NCBI GenBank assembly: GCA_044355095.1
Contig: JBIKYT010000048.1
Coordinates: 1-16,219, forward strand
DNA: 16,219 nucleotides
Direction: 5' to 3'
From: Casp-actino8 sp044355095
Lineage (GTDB): Bacteria > Actinomycetota > Acidimicrobiia > Acidimicrobiales > Ilumatobacteraceae
The notes below the pieces were generated by a model. That model searched no databases. It was not told where the DNA came from and saw only the letters and a list, made by a program, of their open reading frames with translations. Made by a program: the position numbers and the translations under genes. This document shows, piece after piece, positions 5,522 through 13,749 of the stretch. Position 1 is the first letter of the stretch, and each line of letters starts with the position of its first letter.

Positions 5522-7423
5522 GTGATCATGTCTTTGCTCACTGCCACCTCATCTGCAACTCGCCCACGTCGCCCATTGCGGGCTGGCGTCAAGAGTCTGT
5601 TTGTTGGTCTGTTTGTGGCCCTGAGTGCGGGGCTATTAATCGGCGCTCAGCCAGTACAGGCCGAAACGACCCTGGTGTCATCAAGCCCGGCCGATGGTGA
5701 GAAGGTCGCTACTTCACCAACTCAAATCGTGGCCGTTTTTAGTGCGGCTGTCCCAAATAATGCCGTTATGCAGGCTGTTTGTGAGGGTCGACCCGCTCCA
5801 ATTGGCACGGTTACGGTCGGTGCCGACGGCATTTCGCTGATCGCCACCGTCACAGCCGCCCTGCCGATTGGCACCTGCAATGTCACCTATTCGGTCCCGC
5901 AAGCCGACGGCAAGGTAGCGACGGGTGGTTTTTCCTTTGAAGTGCTCGACCCTGCCACTGCCGACCCGGGCGACCTTGGCGGCGACGTCACCGATGGCGG
6001 CAACTTGGCCGTTGATCCCCCACCCGTCAGTGGACCGCTCGGACTTTTCCGAATTCTCGCCTATCTCTCACTTGCCGCCCTCTTTGGCGGAATCGCATTT
6101 ATTCGCTGGACCTGGCCCGAAGGTATCAACGATGACGCGACGTATCGATTCCTTCGCATTGCATGGATTGTCGCTCTTGTCAGTAACTATGTGGTCGCCA
6201 GTTTGCGAGCATCACTGCTGTCGGGTGATTCGGTTGTCAGCGCGTTAATCCCTCTCAGTTGGGGCGAACTTTTCAACAGTGCCAGTGGTATCTCAGCTGC
6301 ATTACGCGTGGTCTTGATCGCGGCCTGCGCCATCGTTGCTTTGCGCCCTGACCGTATCTTTGACCCCCAGTCACAAATCGCAGCGCTCGCTCTACCCACG
6401 GTGGCCATGGCCTCCTTTGGACTCACTCGAGTCATTGACGATTTCTCGGTCGTCGGAACTGTTGCTGGCGTCGTTCACGTGTTGGCCGTTGGCATGTGGC
6501 TAGGAGGCCTGCTTTTCTTGGCTCAAGCGGTTCTTATCGGACCGGGCGAGGAAGATCTCATGCACGCGGTTCGAACCTTTTCGCGACAAGCCAATATCTA
6601 TATCGGTGTCACGGTTGTTGCTGGTTTTGTGCAGTTGTACCAAATGGATGGCGGTTCAACTCTCACCAGTCGCCACGGTCGTTTGATCATCGTCAAAGTC
6701 ATTGGTGTCGCCGCGATGGTCTACGTGGGCGGGGCGGCGCGACAATTCGTCACCCATCAATTGGCAAAAAAGCGCGAGCTCAGCGGCCGCACCGCAAAAC
6801 AATTGCGCAAGGCCGTGGTCTCTGAAATTGGCATTGGCATTTTGGTTCTGGTCTTCACCTCATGGGCGGTGGCTACTCTTCCCCCCAATGTGACTCCCCC
6901 CGGATCTGACCGCACTAACTACGCGTTTGTTGGTGATCGTTCGGGTGGAGCCTTTGATGTCCAGTTGAAAGTCACGCCCGCCACAGTCGGACTCAACGCG
7001 GTACGTATTGACGTGTACTCGCCACCAACTGGCCTGACCGACCTCACGGTGCAATTCAACCCGCCGACAAATAACACCGCCAGCGTGACCCTCAATGTCC
7101 CGCTTGACGGGGTGGGGGCCGCCCGGCTCCCCATGAGTGAAGGCGTTCCCTTTGGGGCACCTGGCCTGTGGACCATCATCGTCACCGGAAATGGACCCGA
7201 AGGCCCGTTGCCATCAGTGACCTACACCGTCTCGGTTATGGCCAATTCGGCCGATTCGGGCACAACCACGGGAACCGATGTCACCACAACCTCGGTGGTT
7301 CTGACAGTTGATGGCTCACCTGCCACCGTCGTCGTTCCGCTAGGAACCACCGTTCCTGGGGCCGCCGCCCCAGCCGCCGGAATTCAACCCGTCACAGCCA
7401 CGGTCGTCACCTCGGTACCTTGA
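5522..7423 (+). CDS. CopC-CopD fusion membrane protein with C-terminal extracytoplasmic domain
   Basis: A 633-residue protein. Residues 1-47 are a signal peptide (twin Arg region, hydrophobic 26-42, PVQA before E48). Residues about 48-140 form a CopC-like beta domain (LVSSSPADGEKV start, GGFSFEV end) with a Cys pair likely to make a disulfide. Then come about eight hydrophobic helices of a CopD domain, including HVLAVGMWLGGLLFLAQ, and after the last helix (VLVFTSWAVATLP) a YtkA/FixH-like beta domain and a Thr/Ala/Pro-rich tail. CopC-CopD proteins are linked to periplasmic copper binding and uptake. Here the mature N-terminus is ETT instead of His, and the second conserved His (DGHP in family members) is replaced in ADGKVATGG. 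Copper binding in the usual way is therefore doubtful. The start could be GTG 5522 or ATG 5528. It stands 25 nt before the carboxylase gene, which has its own -10. Confidence 0.85.
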   Translation: MIMSLLTATSSATRPRRPLRAGVKSLFVGLFVALSAGLLIGAQPVQAETTLVSSSPADGEKVATSPTQIVAVFSAAVPNNAVMQAVCEGRPAPIGTVTVGADGISLIATVTAALPIGTCNVTYSVPQADGKVATGGFSFEVLDPATADPGDLGGDVTDGGNLAVDPPPVSGPLGLFRILAYLSLAALFGGIAFIRWTWPEGINDDATYRFLRIAWIVALVSNYVVASLRASLLSGDSVVSALIPLSWGELFNSASGISAALRVVLIAACAIVALRPDRIFDPQSQIAALALPTVAMASFGLTRVIDDFSVVGTVAGVVHVLAVGMWLGGLLFLAQAVLIGPGEEDLMHAVRTFSRQANIYIGVTVVAGFVQLYQMDGGSTLTSRHGRLIIVKVIGVAAMVYVGGAARQFVTHQLAKKRELSGRTAKQLRKAVVSEIGIGILVLVFTSWAVATLPPNVTPPGSDRTNYAFVGDRSGGAFDVQLKVTPATVGLNAVRIDVYSPPTGLTDLTVQFNPPTNNTASVTLNVPLDGVGAARLPMSEGVPFGAPGLWTIIVTGNGPEGPLPSVTYTVSVMANSADSGTTTGTDVTTTSVVLTVDGSPATVVVPLGTTVPGAAAPAAGIQPVTATVVTSVP

Positions 7424-7435
7424 GCCCGTTGCGAG

Positions 7436-7441
7436 TATCGT
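7436..7441 (+). promoter_or_regulatory. -10 box of the carboxylase beta gene (probable leaderless start)
   Basis: TATCGT lies 7 nt before GTG 7449, with no Shine-Dalgarno. It would give the carboxylase operon its own promoter in the 25-nt gap after the CopC/CopD gene. Confidence 0.45.
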
Positions 7442-7448
7442 TCACGGG

Positions 7449-9008
7449 GTGACTAGTGCTAACCCCATGCAAGACAAGCTCGCCGACCTCCTTCAGCGCA
7501 AAGAACAAGCGCTCCATGCGGGGTCACCTCGTTCAGTCGAACGTCAGCACGAGAAAGGTAAGTTGCTGGCCCGCGAACGGCTGGACTACTTGCTCGATCC
7601 GGGCTCATTCCAAGAACTCGACATGTTGGCGCGTCACCGTGCGCATGCCGCTGGTCTAGAAGAGCATCCCTACACCGACGGAGTGATCACCGGTTGGGGA
7701 ACCATTGAAGGCCGCAAGGTTTTCGTTTTCTCACAAGACTTCACCGTGTTCGGTGGAGCCCTCGGCGAAGTGTTCGCTGAAAAGATTCACAAGTTGATGG
7801 ACATGGCCTTGCGCGTCGGCGCACCAGTCATCGGACTGAACGACGGTGCTGGCGCACGCATTCAAGAGGGCGTGGTATCACTCGCAAGTTACGGCGGTAT
7901 TTTCTATCGCAATGTGCAATCAAGTGGTGTCATCCCGCAGATTTCCGTGATTCTCGGACCATGTGCTGGCGGCGCTGTGTACTCACCAGCAATGACCGAC
8001 TTCATCTTCATGGTGCGCGAGAGCAGTCACATGTTCATTACTGGTCCCGATGTTGTGAAGACCGTGACCGGCGAAGAAGTAACCCTCGAAGAACTCGGTG
8101 GCGCAATGAGCCACGCGAGTAAGAGTGGTGTCGCAACTTTCGTTTCTGCTGACGAAAAGTCATGTCTTGATGATGTGCGTTTCTTGATGTCGTTCATGCC
8201 GCAGAACAACATGGAAGAACCGCCGACTATTGACACCGGCGATGATCCCGATCGTTTATGCCCCGATCTGCGCGACATTCTTCCTCCATCACCCAACCAG
8301 CCATATGACATGAAGAAGGTCATCGCATCAATCGTTGATGATGGTGAATTCTTTGAATACTTCCCGCATTGGGCCAAGAGCATCGTGTGCGGATTCGTTC
8401 GTATTGATGGTCACTCGGTCGGTGTTGTCGGCAACCAGCCGTTGTTCCTTGCTGGTGTTCTTGATATTGAAAGTGCCGAAAAGGCCGCCCGCTTCGTGCG
8501 CACCTGCGACGCTTTCAACATTCCGTTGCTCACCATGGTTGACGTACCTGGCTTCTTGCCTGGTGTCGATCAAGAGTACGGCGGCATTATTCGTCACGGT
8601 GCCAAGTTGCTATATGCATACTGCGAAGCAACTGTTCCGCGAATTCAAATCATCACGCGCAAGGCTTACGGCGGAGCGTATGTGGTGATGGATTCGAAGT
8701 CGATTGGCTCCGACCTTTCATATGCATGGCCTACCGCCGAACTCGCAGTGATGGGACCAAACGGTGCCGTTGAAATCGTGTATCGCCGCGAATTGCAGCA
8801 AGCCGCCGACCCGGTCGCACGTCGCGCTGAACTAGTCAACGAATACACCGAGAAGTATGCCAACCCGTATGCAGCAGCCGAACGCGGTTACATCGATGAT
8901 GTCATTGATCCCGCCGAGACCCGCCAAAAGATTGTTGCTGGATTCCGCATGTTACGTACCAAGCGCGAAGAGTTGCCACGCCGCAAGCATGGCAATATGC
9001 CGTTATGA
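7449..9008 (+). CDS. pccB: Acyl-CoA carboxylase beta subunit (propionyl-CoA carboxylase type)
   Basis: A 519-residue carboxyltransferase subunit that moves CO2 from biotin on a separate alpha subunit to propionyl-CoA, giving methylmalonyl-CoA (and possibly acetyl-CoA to malonyl-CoA). The N-terminus KGKLLARERLDYLLDPGSF, the acyl-CoA segment with GPCAGGAVYSPA, the GEEVTLEELGGA block and the C-terminal motif DVPGFLPGVDQEYGGIIRHG are standard. At the position of Asp422 in S. coelicolor PccB (GGAYDVM) it has V412 (GGAYVVM). I recall that residue as a determinant of acetyl versus propionyl preference, so substrate choice is uncertain. The start is GTG 7449, with ATG 7467 as an alternative. Its TGA overlaps the next gene by ATGA. 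No biotin-carrying alpha subunit is in the window. Confidence 0.93.
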   Translation: MTSANPMQDKLADLLQRKEQALHAGSPRSVERQHEKGKLLARERLDYLLDPGSFQELDMLARHRAHAAGLEEHPYTDGVITGWGTIEGRKVFVFSQDFTVFGGALGEVFAEKIHKLMDMALRVGAPVIGLNDGAGARIQEGVVSLASYGGIFYRNVQSSGVIPQISVILGPCAGGAVYSPAMTDFIFMVRESSHMFITGPDVVKTVTGEEVTLEELGGAMSHASKSGVATFVSADEKSCLDDVRFLMSFMPQNNMEEPPTIDTGDDPDRLCPDLRDILPPSPNQPYDMKKVIASIVDDGEFFEYFPHWAKSIVCGFVRIDGHSVGVVGNQPLFLAGVLDIESAEKAARFVRTCDAFNIPLLTMVDVPGFLPGVDQEYGGIIRHGAKLLYAYCEATVPRIQIITRKAYGGAYVVMDSKSIGSDLSYAWPTAELAVMGPNGAVEIVYRRELQQAADPVARRAELVNEYTEKYANPYAAAERGYIDDVIDPAETRQKIVAGFRMLRTKREELPRRKHGNMPL

Positions 9009-9187
9009 GTCAACAAGTTTCACCCACACCCACTGACGAAGAAGCAGTCGTTATTGCGGCTGCTATTGAAGCGTTGTGGCCACGACCAGTCGTGGGTGAA
9101 AACGTTGTTGCGGCACGTCAAAATGCGTGGCGGTTTAGTGGACGCTGGTGGGCTAAACCAACCATCGCTCGGCGCGACCGCCCCTAA
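9005..9187 (+). CDS. Acyl-CoA carboxylase epsilon subunit
   Basis: A 60-residue protein translationally coupled to the beta subunit (ATGA overlap). It has the features of actinobacterial AccE/PccE: a short helix rich in Ala/Ile (EEAVVIAAAIEALWPRP) and a C-terminal AWRFSGRWW motif. These subunits bind the beta hexamer and raise carboxylase activity. The size and position are typical of the family. Confidence 0.87.
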   Translation: MSQQVSPTPTDEEAVVIAAAIEALWPRPVVGENVVAARQNAWRFSGRWWAKPTIARRDRP

Positions 9188-9196
9188 CTAACGCTC

Positions 9197-10210
9197 ATGG
9201 AAGTCACCACCGTTGCTGATGATTTAGTAGTTATCCACGACGGTTTGTCGGTGTATCGGTACGAGGGGTTAACTCCATCAACGTCGTACACGTTCAACGG
9301 AATTGACGTCACCACCCTTGCTCGACCGCGTGGTGAATTACTCAGTACGTTCGCAACCGTTAACGATGTGCATTTTGGCGAACTTGAGTGCGGGAAAATT
9401 GATGACAGCCCCAAGGGACCAATTCAAAGTTCGCGTCCTGGTGAGCCGCCCTATCCCGAGATCATGAATCGCAGCGCAGTTGCCGAAATCTCTGCGTTGA
9501 ATCCGCATCACGTATTTGTCAAAGGTGATCTCACATGTTTTGGCTCTGAGGAAGAGTTTGCGGCATTTGAAAACTGCTACGGACAGATCGGCAACAAACT
9601 GCATGTCATCCGCGGCAATCATGATTCGTATTTAGGACAACATAAATACGACAACGATCAATGGATTGACATGCCCGGAATCTGTGTCGCCCTGATGGAC
9701 ACCGCGATTCCCACAGAAACCACCGGCGACATCGCCTCAGGTCAACTCATTTGGTTAGCCGAACATGCCGCATCAACTCAAGTGCCCGTACTCGTGATGG
9801 GACATCACCAGCAATGGACTCCTGGGGCGCAATCAGATGGTCATCGCAGCGAGGGCTACTTCGGAATCAATCCCGACAGTAGTGACGCACTCAATCAAGT
9901 TGTTGCCCAACATAAGAACATCATCGGTTACACCGCAGGTCACACCCATCGACATCGCGTGCGGCAGATGGAATGTGGCGTACCCACAATTGAAATCGGT
10001 TGCGTCAAGGACTTTCCGGGCACGTGGGCTGAATACCGTGTCTACGAAGGTGGAGTGATGCAGGTCGTCCACCGCATCTCAACTCCGCAGGCTCTTGACT
10101 GGAGCGAGCGTTGTCGCCACTTGTACGAAGATTTTGGTATTGATTACGAAACATACGCACTTGGCACATTGAGTGAACGATGTTTCGTCTTCCCAACTCG
10201 GGCAGAATAG
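9197..10210 (+). CDS. Calcineurin-like metallophosphoesterase
   Basis: A 337-residue protein with the full metal-binding set of the superfamily: NDVHFG (D-x-H), KGDLTCFG (GD), RGNHDS (GNHD), MGHHQQW and GHTHRHR (GHxH). It resembles class III cyclic-nucleotide phosphodiesterases (CpdA/Rv0805 type), but the substrate cannot be told from sequence. The first ~50 residues form a beta-rich extension (YEGLTPSTSYTFNGI), possibly a small fibronectin-like cap. No signal peptide is visible. ATG 9197 follows the epsilon-subunit stop by 9 nt. TAACTA ends 6 nt upstream, an imperfect -10 with the leaderless spacing seen elsewhere here, so it may have its own promoter. Confidence 0.88.
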   Translation: MEVTTVADDLVVIHDGLSVYRYEGLTPSTSYTFNGIDVTTLARPRGELLSTFATVNDVHFGELECGKIDDSPKGPIQSSRPGEPPYPEIMNRSAVAEISALNPHHVFVKGDLTCFGSEEEFAAFENCYGQIGNKLHVIRGNHDSYLGQHKYDNDQWIDMPGICVALMDTAIPTETTGDIASGQLIWLAEHAASTQVPVLVMGHHQQWTPGAQSDGHRSEGYFGINPDSSDALNQVVAQHKNIIGYTAGHTHRHRVRQMECGVPTIEIGCVKDFPGTWAEYRVYEGGVMQVVHRISTPQALDWSERCRHLYEDFGIDYETYALGTLSERCFVFPTRAE

Positions 10211-10214
10211 ACGT

Positions 10215-11369
10215 GTGAACATCGAGGCACCCCGCACTCCACTGAATGGCATGCGAGTCCTTGATATTTCAACAGTGATCGCTGGACCGAATTGCGCGCG
10301 TTATCTCGCCGACTTTGGTGCTGATGTCATCAAAGTCGAACGACCCGACACTGGTGACAGTTTGCGCAACATGGCCTGGAAAGATCCACGTGACGGCGTC
10401 GGCTTGTGGTGGAAGATCGCTAATCGCAACAAGCGCACCATCGCTCTCGATTTAAAGAGTGCTGATGACAAGGCCCTGTTCTTAGATCTTGTGAAAGACG
10501 CCCATGTCGTCGTTGAGAATTTCCGCCCAGGCACGCTTGAGCGTCTTGGTCTTGGACCAGATGAACTTCTTGCCATCAACCCTTCTTTGGTACTCACCCG
10601 AGTCAGTGGTTTTGGACAGACCGGACCGTACGCGCAACGACCTGGCTTTGCGTCAATTGCCGAATCAATGTCGGGATTCGCTGCTGTCAATGGTGAAGCC
10701 GATGGACAGCCTTTGCTTCCAGCAATAGCCCTGACAGATGAAGTCACCGGACTTGTCGGTGCATTTTCAACCATGGTCGCTTTGTATTCGGGTGTTGGCC
10801 AAGTCGTCGACATCAGTTTGCTTGAAAGCATGTTCCATATCATGGGGCCAGTTGCCTCACTGTTTGCCTTGACTGGCGAACTACAACCACGACTTGGAGC
10901 AGGTCTGCCGTACACGGTTCCACGCGGTACGTATCAATGTTCAGATGGACAGTGGGTTGGTATCTCAAGTTCATCCGATTCGGTTGCTGCTCGAGTGCTC
11001 ACACTTCTTGGTGTTGGTGACGATGAACGTTTCACTTCATTTGATGGCCGAGCTGCACATCGAGAAGATCTTGAGGAATTGATGCGCGATTGGTGCTCGC
11101 AGCGTTCACGCGACGAAGTCATTCGACTGTTTGAAGAAGCTGAAGCCGCCATTGGCCCAGTGATGAATATGGCCGATATTGCTGTTGATCCTCATTTCTT
11201 ATTCCGCGAAGCGGTCACAACGGTTGGTGAGACTCCGATGCAGAACTTGATCGCAAAGTTGTCAGTCACACCTGGGTTACTACGCCACGAAGGTCGGGGA
11301 AAAGACGCCGACGGCGAAGACATCAGAAAGAACGGCTGGAACCAAAAAGATGGAGCAGAAAATGAGTAA
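10215..11369 (+). CDS. CaiB/BaiF family (class III) CoA transferase
   Basis: A 384-residue protein from GTG 10215. It shows the family's N-terminal signature (LNGMRVLDIS, YLADFGADVIKVERP), NRNKRTIALDLKS, VVENFRPG, SGFGQTGPYAQRPGF, and the catalytic Asp in ALTDEVTGL (D175, equivalent to Asp169 of formyl-CoA transferase). Members move CoA between carboxylic acids or racemise 2-methylacyl-CoA, and the acid used here is unknown. Given the carboxylase and Ccr nearby, a branched or dicarboxylic acyl-CoA is plausible but unproven. I prefer GTG 10215, 4 nt after the upstream stop, to ATG 10173, which would overlap the phosphoesterase by 38 nt and add non-family residues. CAGAAT lies 6 nt upstream. 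Confidence 0.9.
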   Translation: MNIEAPRTPLNGMRVLDISTVIAGPNCARYLADFGADVIKVERPDTGDSLRNMAWKDPRDGVGLWWKIANRNKRTIALDLKSADDKALFLDLVKDAHVVVENFRPGTLERLGLGPDELLAINPSLVLTRVSGFGQTGPYAQRPGFASIAESMSGFAAVNGEADGQPLLPAIALTDEVTGLVGAFSTMVALYSGVGQVVDISLLESMFHIMGPVASLFALTGELQPRLGAGLPYTVPRGTYQCSDGQWVGISSSSDSVAARVLTLLGVGDDERFTSFDGRAAHREDLEELMRDWCSQRSRDEVIRLFEEAEAAIGPVMNMADIAVDPHFLFREAVTTVGETPMQNLIAKLSVTPGLLRHEGRGKDADGEDIRKNGWNQKDGAENE

Positions 11370-11802
11370 TTCAGCAAAGCCATACGTCTACGTTGCGGGC
11401 CCACTTTTTGATGAAGGTGAACGGTGGTTCATCGAAAAGATTGATCAACTCATCCAAGATGCGGGCTTTGACACCTTTTTGCCGCATCGTGATAACCCCC
11501 CAAAGACTGCCGAGAACGTTGGCGAGATTTTCTTAAACGACAAAGGTGGAATCGATCGCTGTCAAGTAGTTGTGGCAAACCTCAACGGCATCATGACCGA
11601 TGACGGCACCGCTTGGGAAATGGGCTATGCCTACGCCCACAACAAGTACATCATTGGCCTATTCACCGACTGGCGTGCGCGTTTTCCCAATGGCAACGAA
11701 GTTGTCAACTTAATGATGCAATGCAGCATCAATAAATTGGTGCGCTCTCTTGATGAGTTAGATCAGTCGCTGCGCGAATGGCTGACTACTCAAAGCAAAT
11801 AG
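11362..11802 (+). CDS. Nucleoside 2-deoxyribosyltransferase-like protein
   Basis: A 146-residue protein. The N-terminal YVYVAGPLFDEGE motif and the central DDGTAWEMGYAYA, with the likely catalytic Glu at E86, are typical of the nucleoside 2-deoxyribosyltransferase superfamily, which swaps bases on deoxyribose or cleaves (deoxy)nucleotide N-glycosidic bonds. ATG 11362 overlaps the CoA transferase stop (ATGAGTAA) and has GGAG 6 nt upstream, so the two are translationally coupled. It could work with the nearby cdd-deoC salvage genes, but those are on the other strand and not in the same operon. Its end is 2 nt from the convergent msrA stop, leaving no room for a terminator. Confidence 0.85.
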   Translation: MSNSAKPYVYVAGPLFDEGERWFIEKIDQLIQDAGFDTFLPHRDNPPKTAENVGEIFLNDKGGIDRCQVVVANLNGIMTDDGTAWEMGYAYAHNKYIIGLFTDWRARFPNGNEVVNLMMQCSINKLVRSLDELDQSLREWLTTQSK

Positions 11803-11804
11803 CT

Positions 11805-12455
11805 TTAGACGCCTGTGCCAATCGGGCACGACACACCAGTTCCGCCAATACCGCAATAGCCGTTCGGGTTCTTTGCAAGATACTGCTGGTGATACGGCTC
11901 ACCGTAATACCACTCACCCATTGGTGCGATCTCTGTCGTAATGTCGCCATAACCAGAAGCCTTGAGCTTCTCTTGGAAAATGTCGTGCGACAAACGCGCT
12001 GCTGTCATCTGTGCGTCAGTGGTCGTGTAAATCGCGCTGCGATATTGCGAGCCCATGTCGTTGCCCTGACGCATGCCTTGCGTGGGGTCGTGATTCTCCC
12101 AGAAGACTTTCAAGAGTGATTCATATGAAATGACTTTGGGATCGAAGATCACAAAGAACACTTCAGCGTGGCCAGTGAGACCCGAACAGTTTTCTTCATA
12201 AGTGCAGTTTGGGGTGTATCCCCCGGCGTAACCCACAGCAGTTGAATAGACCCCAGGTAGTTGCCAGAACAAACGCTCAGCTCCCCAGAAACATCCCATA
12301 CCGAATACCGCTGTTTCGGTGCCAGCCGGCCATGGGCCACGAAGCGGCGCATCAAGCACGAAATGCTTTTCGGGCACTGGCATCGTCTGGTCGGTGCGAC
12401 CGGGCAATGCATTTTCTGGAGCGACCATTGCGGTGTTCTTTTTGGCAAACAACAT
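11805..12455 (-). CDS. msrA: Peptide methionine-S-sulfoxide reductase
   Basis: A 216-residue MsrA that repairs Met-S-sulfoxide in proteins. The nucleophile is C55 in GMGCFWGAE. The family's AVGYAGG, HAEV and NHDPTQGMRQGNDMGSQYRS blocks follow. The tail GYCGIGGTGVSCP supplies C201 and C210, so this is a three-cysteine enzyme recycled by thioredoxin-type disulfide exchange. The N-terminus (about 45 residues before the core) matches the longer E. coli-type form. No signal peptide is seen, so it should be cytosolic. ATG 12455 lies 6 nt from a TAATAT -10 box that faces the divergent GNAT promoter. Confidence 0.96.
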   Translation of the reverse strand: MLFAKKNTAMVAPENALPGRTDQTMPVPEKHFVLDAPLRGPWPAGTETAVFGMGCFWGAERLFWQLPGVYSTAVGYAGGYTPNCTYEENCSGLTGHAEVFFVIFDPKVISYESLLKVFWENHDPTQGMRQGNDMGSQYRSAIYTTTDAQMTAARLSHDIFQEKLKASGYGDITTEIAPMGEWYYGEPYHQQYLAKNPNGYCGIGGTGVSCPIGTGV

Positions 12456-12461
12456 GAACTG

Positions 12462-12467
12462 ATATTA
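12462..12467 (-). promoter_or_regulatory. -10 box of msrA (probable leaderless start)
   Basis: TAATAT, close to the TATAAT consensus, lies exactly 6 nt before the msrA ATG with no Shine-Dalgarno. It is 17 bp from the opposing -10 of the GNAT gene. Confidence 0.6.
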
Positions 12468-12484
12468 CGCCCCACTTCGCCAAC

Positions 12485-12490
12485 TAGTTT
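12485..12490 (+). promoter_or_regulatory. -10 box of the GNAT gene (probable leaderless start)
   Basis: TAGTTT lies exactly 6 nt before GTG 12497. The interval to the opposing msrA -10 is 17 bp, so each promoter's -35 region falls on the other's -10. Confidence 0.5.
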
Positions 12491-12496
12491 TGTCGG

Positions 12497-12976
12497 GTGC
12501 CCATAATTCGTGAACTCACTACCGACGACCTCGACCTGATGTTGGCGATTAACCAAGAGAACGTTCCAGCAGTCGGACCCGAAACTGCAGAAACTATGCG
12601 GCAAATCTTTGAATGGTCGTATCTTGCCTTGGGCATCGACGTTGATCAGACACTCGTCGGATACTGCCTCATGATGAAGCCAGGTCTGCCATACGGCAGC
12701 ACGAACTATCAATGGTTCTGCGACAAGTACGACGATTTCATCTACCTCGATCGAGTCGCCTTCACTGAGTCACATCAAGGTAAGGGATATGGCTCTCTTC
12801 TCTACAACGAAGTTGAGTCACGCAGTACCGAACCATTCTTTACTCTTGAAGTCAATCTCGAACCGCGTAATGACGGTTCACTGCGCTTTCATGACCGACT
12901 CGGGTTTGTTGAGGTAGGTCAACAAGTCTCTGGTAGCGGAAAACTCGTCAGCTTGATGGCAAAAACTTTACGCTGA
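12497..12976 (+). CDS. GNAT family N-acetyltransferase
   Basis: A 159-residue protein with one GNAT fold. The acetyl-CoA pyrophosphate-binding loop is HQGKGYGSLL (Q94-G99), preceded by strand FIYLDRVAF. The C-terminal part (LEVNLEPRNDGSLRFHDRLGFVEVGQ) is the usual Asn-containing strand and Tyr/Phe-x-x-x-GF region. The substrate is unknown. The start GTG is supported by the leaderless-type -10 and by PIIRELTTDDLD being a typical GNAT N-terminus. It is divergent to msrA and its stop is 2 nt from the convergent amidase stop. Confidence 0.9.
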   Translation: MPIIRELTTDDLDLMLAINQENVPAVGPETAETMRQIFEWSYLALGIDVDQTLVGYCLMMKPGLPYGSTNYQWFCDKYDDFIYLDRVAFTESHQGKGYGSLLYNEVESRSTEPFFTLEVNLEPRNDGSLRFHDRLGFVEVGQQVSGSGKLVSLMAKTLR

Positions 12977-12978
12977 GA

Positions 12979-13749
12979 TTACGAGCGACGGTCTTGTAAG
13001 AAGCGAAACTTCTCGCGCACTTCAGTGACACGTTCGCGCGTCACCTCGGCGTACAAGATGCATTCTTCATGAGGTGTGCCTTGGGCAAGAGTCTCACCGA
13101 AGGGATCAAAGATTCTGCTGTCGCCGCTGTACACCAATGATCCACCTTGACCAACACGGTTGCAGCCAATCACATAGGTTTGATTTTCAATTGCTCGAGC
13201 TTGCAACAACGACAGCCAGTGCATACTGCGTGACTCTGGCCAGTTGGCCGGAACTAAAAAGACATCGGTGTCTGTCGCACGTTGCCAAAATTCATCAGCA
13301 AAGCGCAAGTCGTAACAAACAAAGAGAGATACTCGTAAATCACCGACATCAATCGTCACGAACTCGCTACCGGAGCGAACATGTTGATCTTCTCCCCCAA
13401 AAGTAAAGGGGTGAATTTTCTCATATCGGTGTTCAATCCCGTCGGGGCTGACCACGACAAAGGTATTTGCCGGCCGCCCATCAGCTGATGTTGCTGAAAG
13501 TTCAGGGCACGTACCACCAATCCAGATGTGATGTTCTTTTGCCATTGAGGCCAAGAATTGCGATGAAGGACCGCCAGTCGCTTCGGCGAACGATGAATTG
13601 TCAACAGCAAATCCTGTCGAGAACGTTTCGGTGAGAAGTACAAACTCGGCCCCGTTTAATTCGGCCTCAGCGATCAATACTCGCAGGTGGTCGAAGTTTG
13701 CTCCTCGATCACACCAAGCAATGTCGTGTTGAATCGCCGCAAACTTCAT
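12979..13749 (-). CDS. Nitrilase-superfamily amidase (omega-amidase-like)
   Basis: A 256-residue carbon-nitrogen hydrolase. The Glu-Lys-Cys triad is E41 (LLTETFSTGF), K111 (YEKIHPF) and C145 (VCYDLRF). The overall pattern, with TFSTGF and KIHPF, resembles YafV/omega-amidase proteins, which hydrolyse alpha-ketoglutaramate or alpha-ketosuccinamate. Its ATG overlaps the TGA of the upstream aminotransferase (ATGA), giving translational coupling. This pairing matches the known glutamine transaminase/omega-amidase couple, in which removing the keto-acid product drives transamination, for example in methionine salvage. The precise substrate is inferred from context. Confidence 0.88.
   Translation of the reverse strand: MKFAAIQHDIAWCDRGANFDHLRVLIAEAELNGAEFVLLTETFSTGFAVDNSSFAEATGGPSSQFLASMAKEHHIWIGGTCPELSATSADGRPANTFVVVSPDGIEHRYEKIHPFTFGGEDQHVRSGSEFVTIDVGDLRVSLFVCYDLRFADEFWQRATDTDVFLVPANWPESRSMHWLSLLQARAIENQTYVIGCNRVGQGGSLVYSGDSRIFDPFGETLAQGTPHEECILYAEVTRERVTEVREKFRFLQDRRS

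Noticed and set aside
10301..10915. 204-residue minus-strand open frame inside the CoA transferase gene
   Set aside because: Antisense shadow of a clear CaiB/BaiF protein, with low-complexity Ser/Arg/Pro composition.
12149..12712. 187-residue minus-strand open frame across msrA and the GNAT gene
   Set aside because: It overlaps two well-supported genes and their shared promoter region in another frame and shows no domain.
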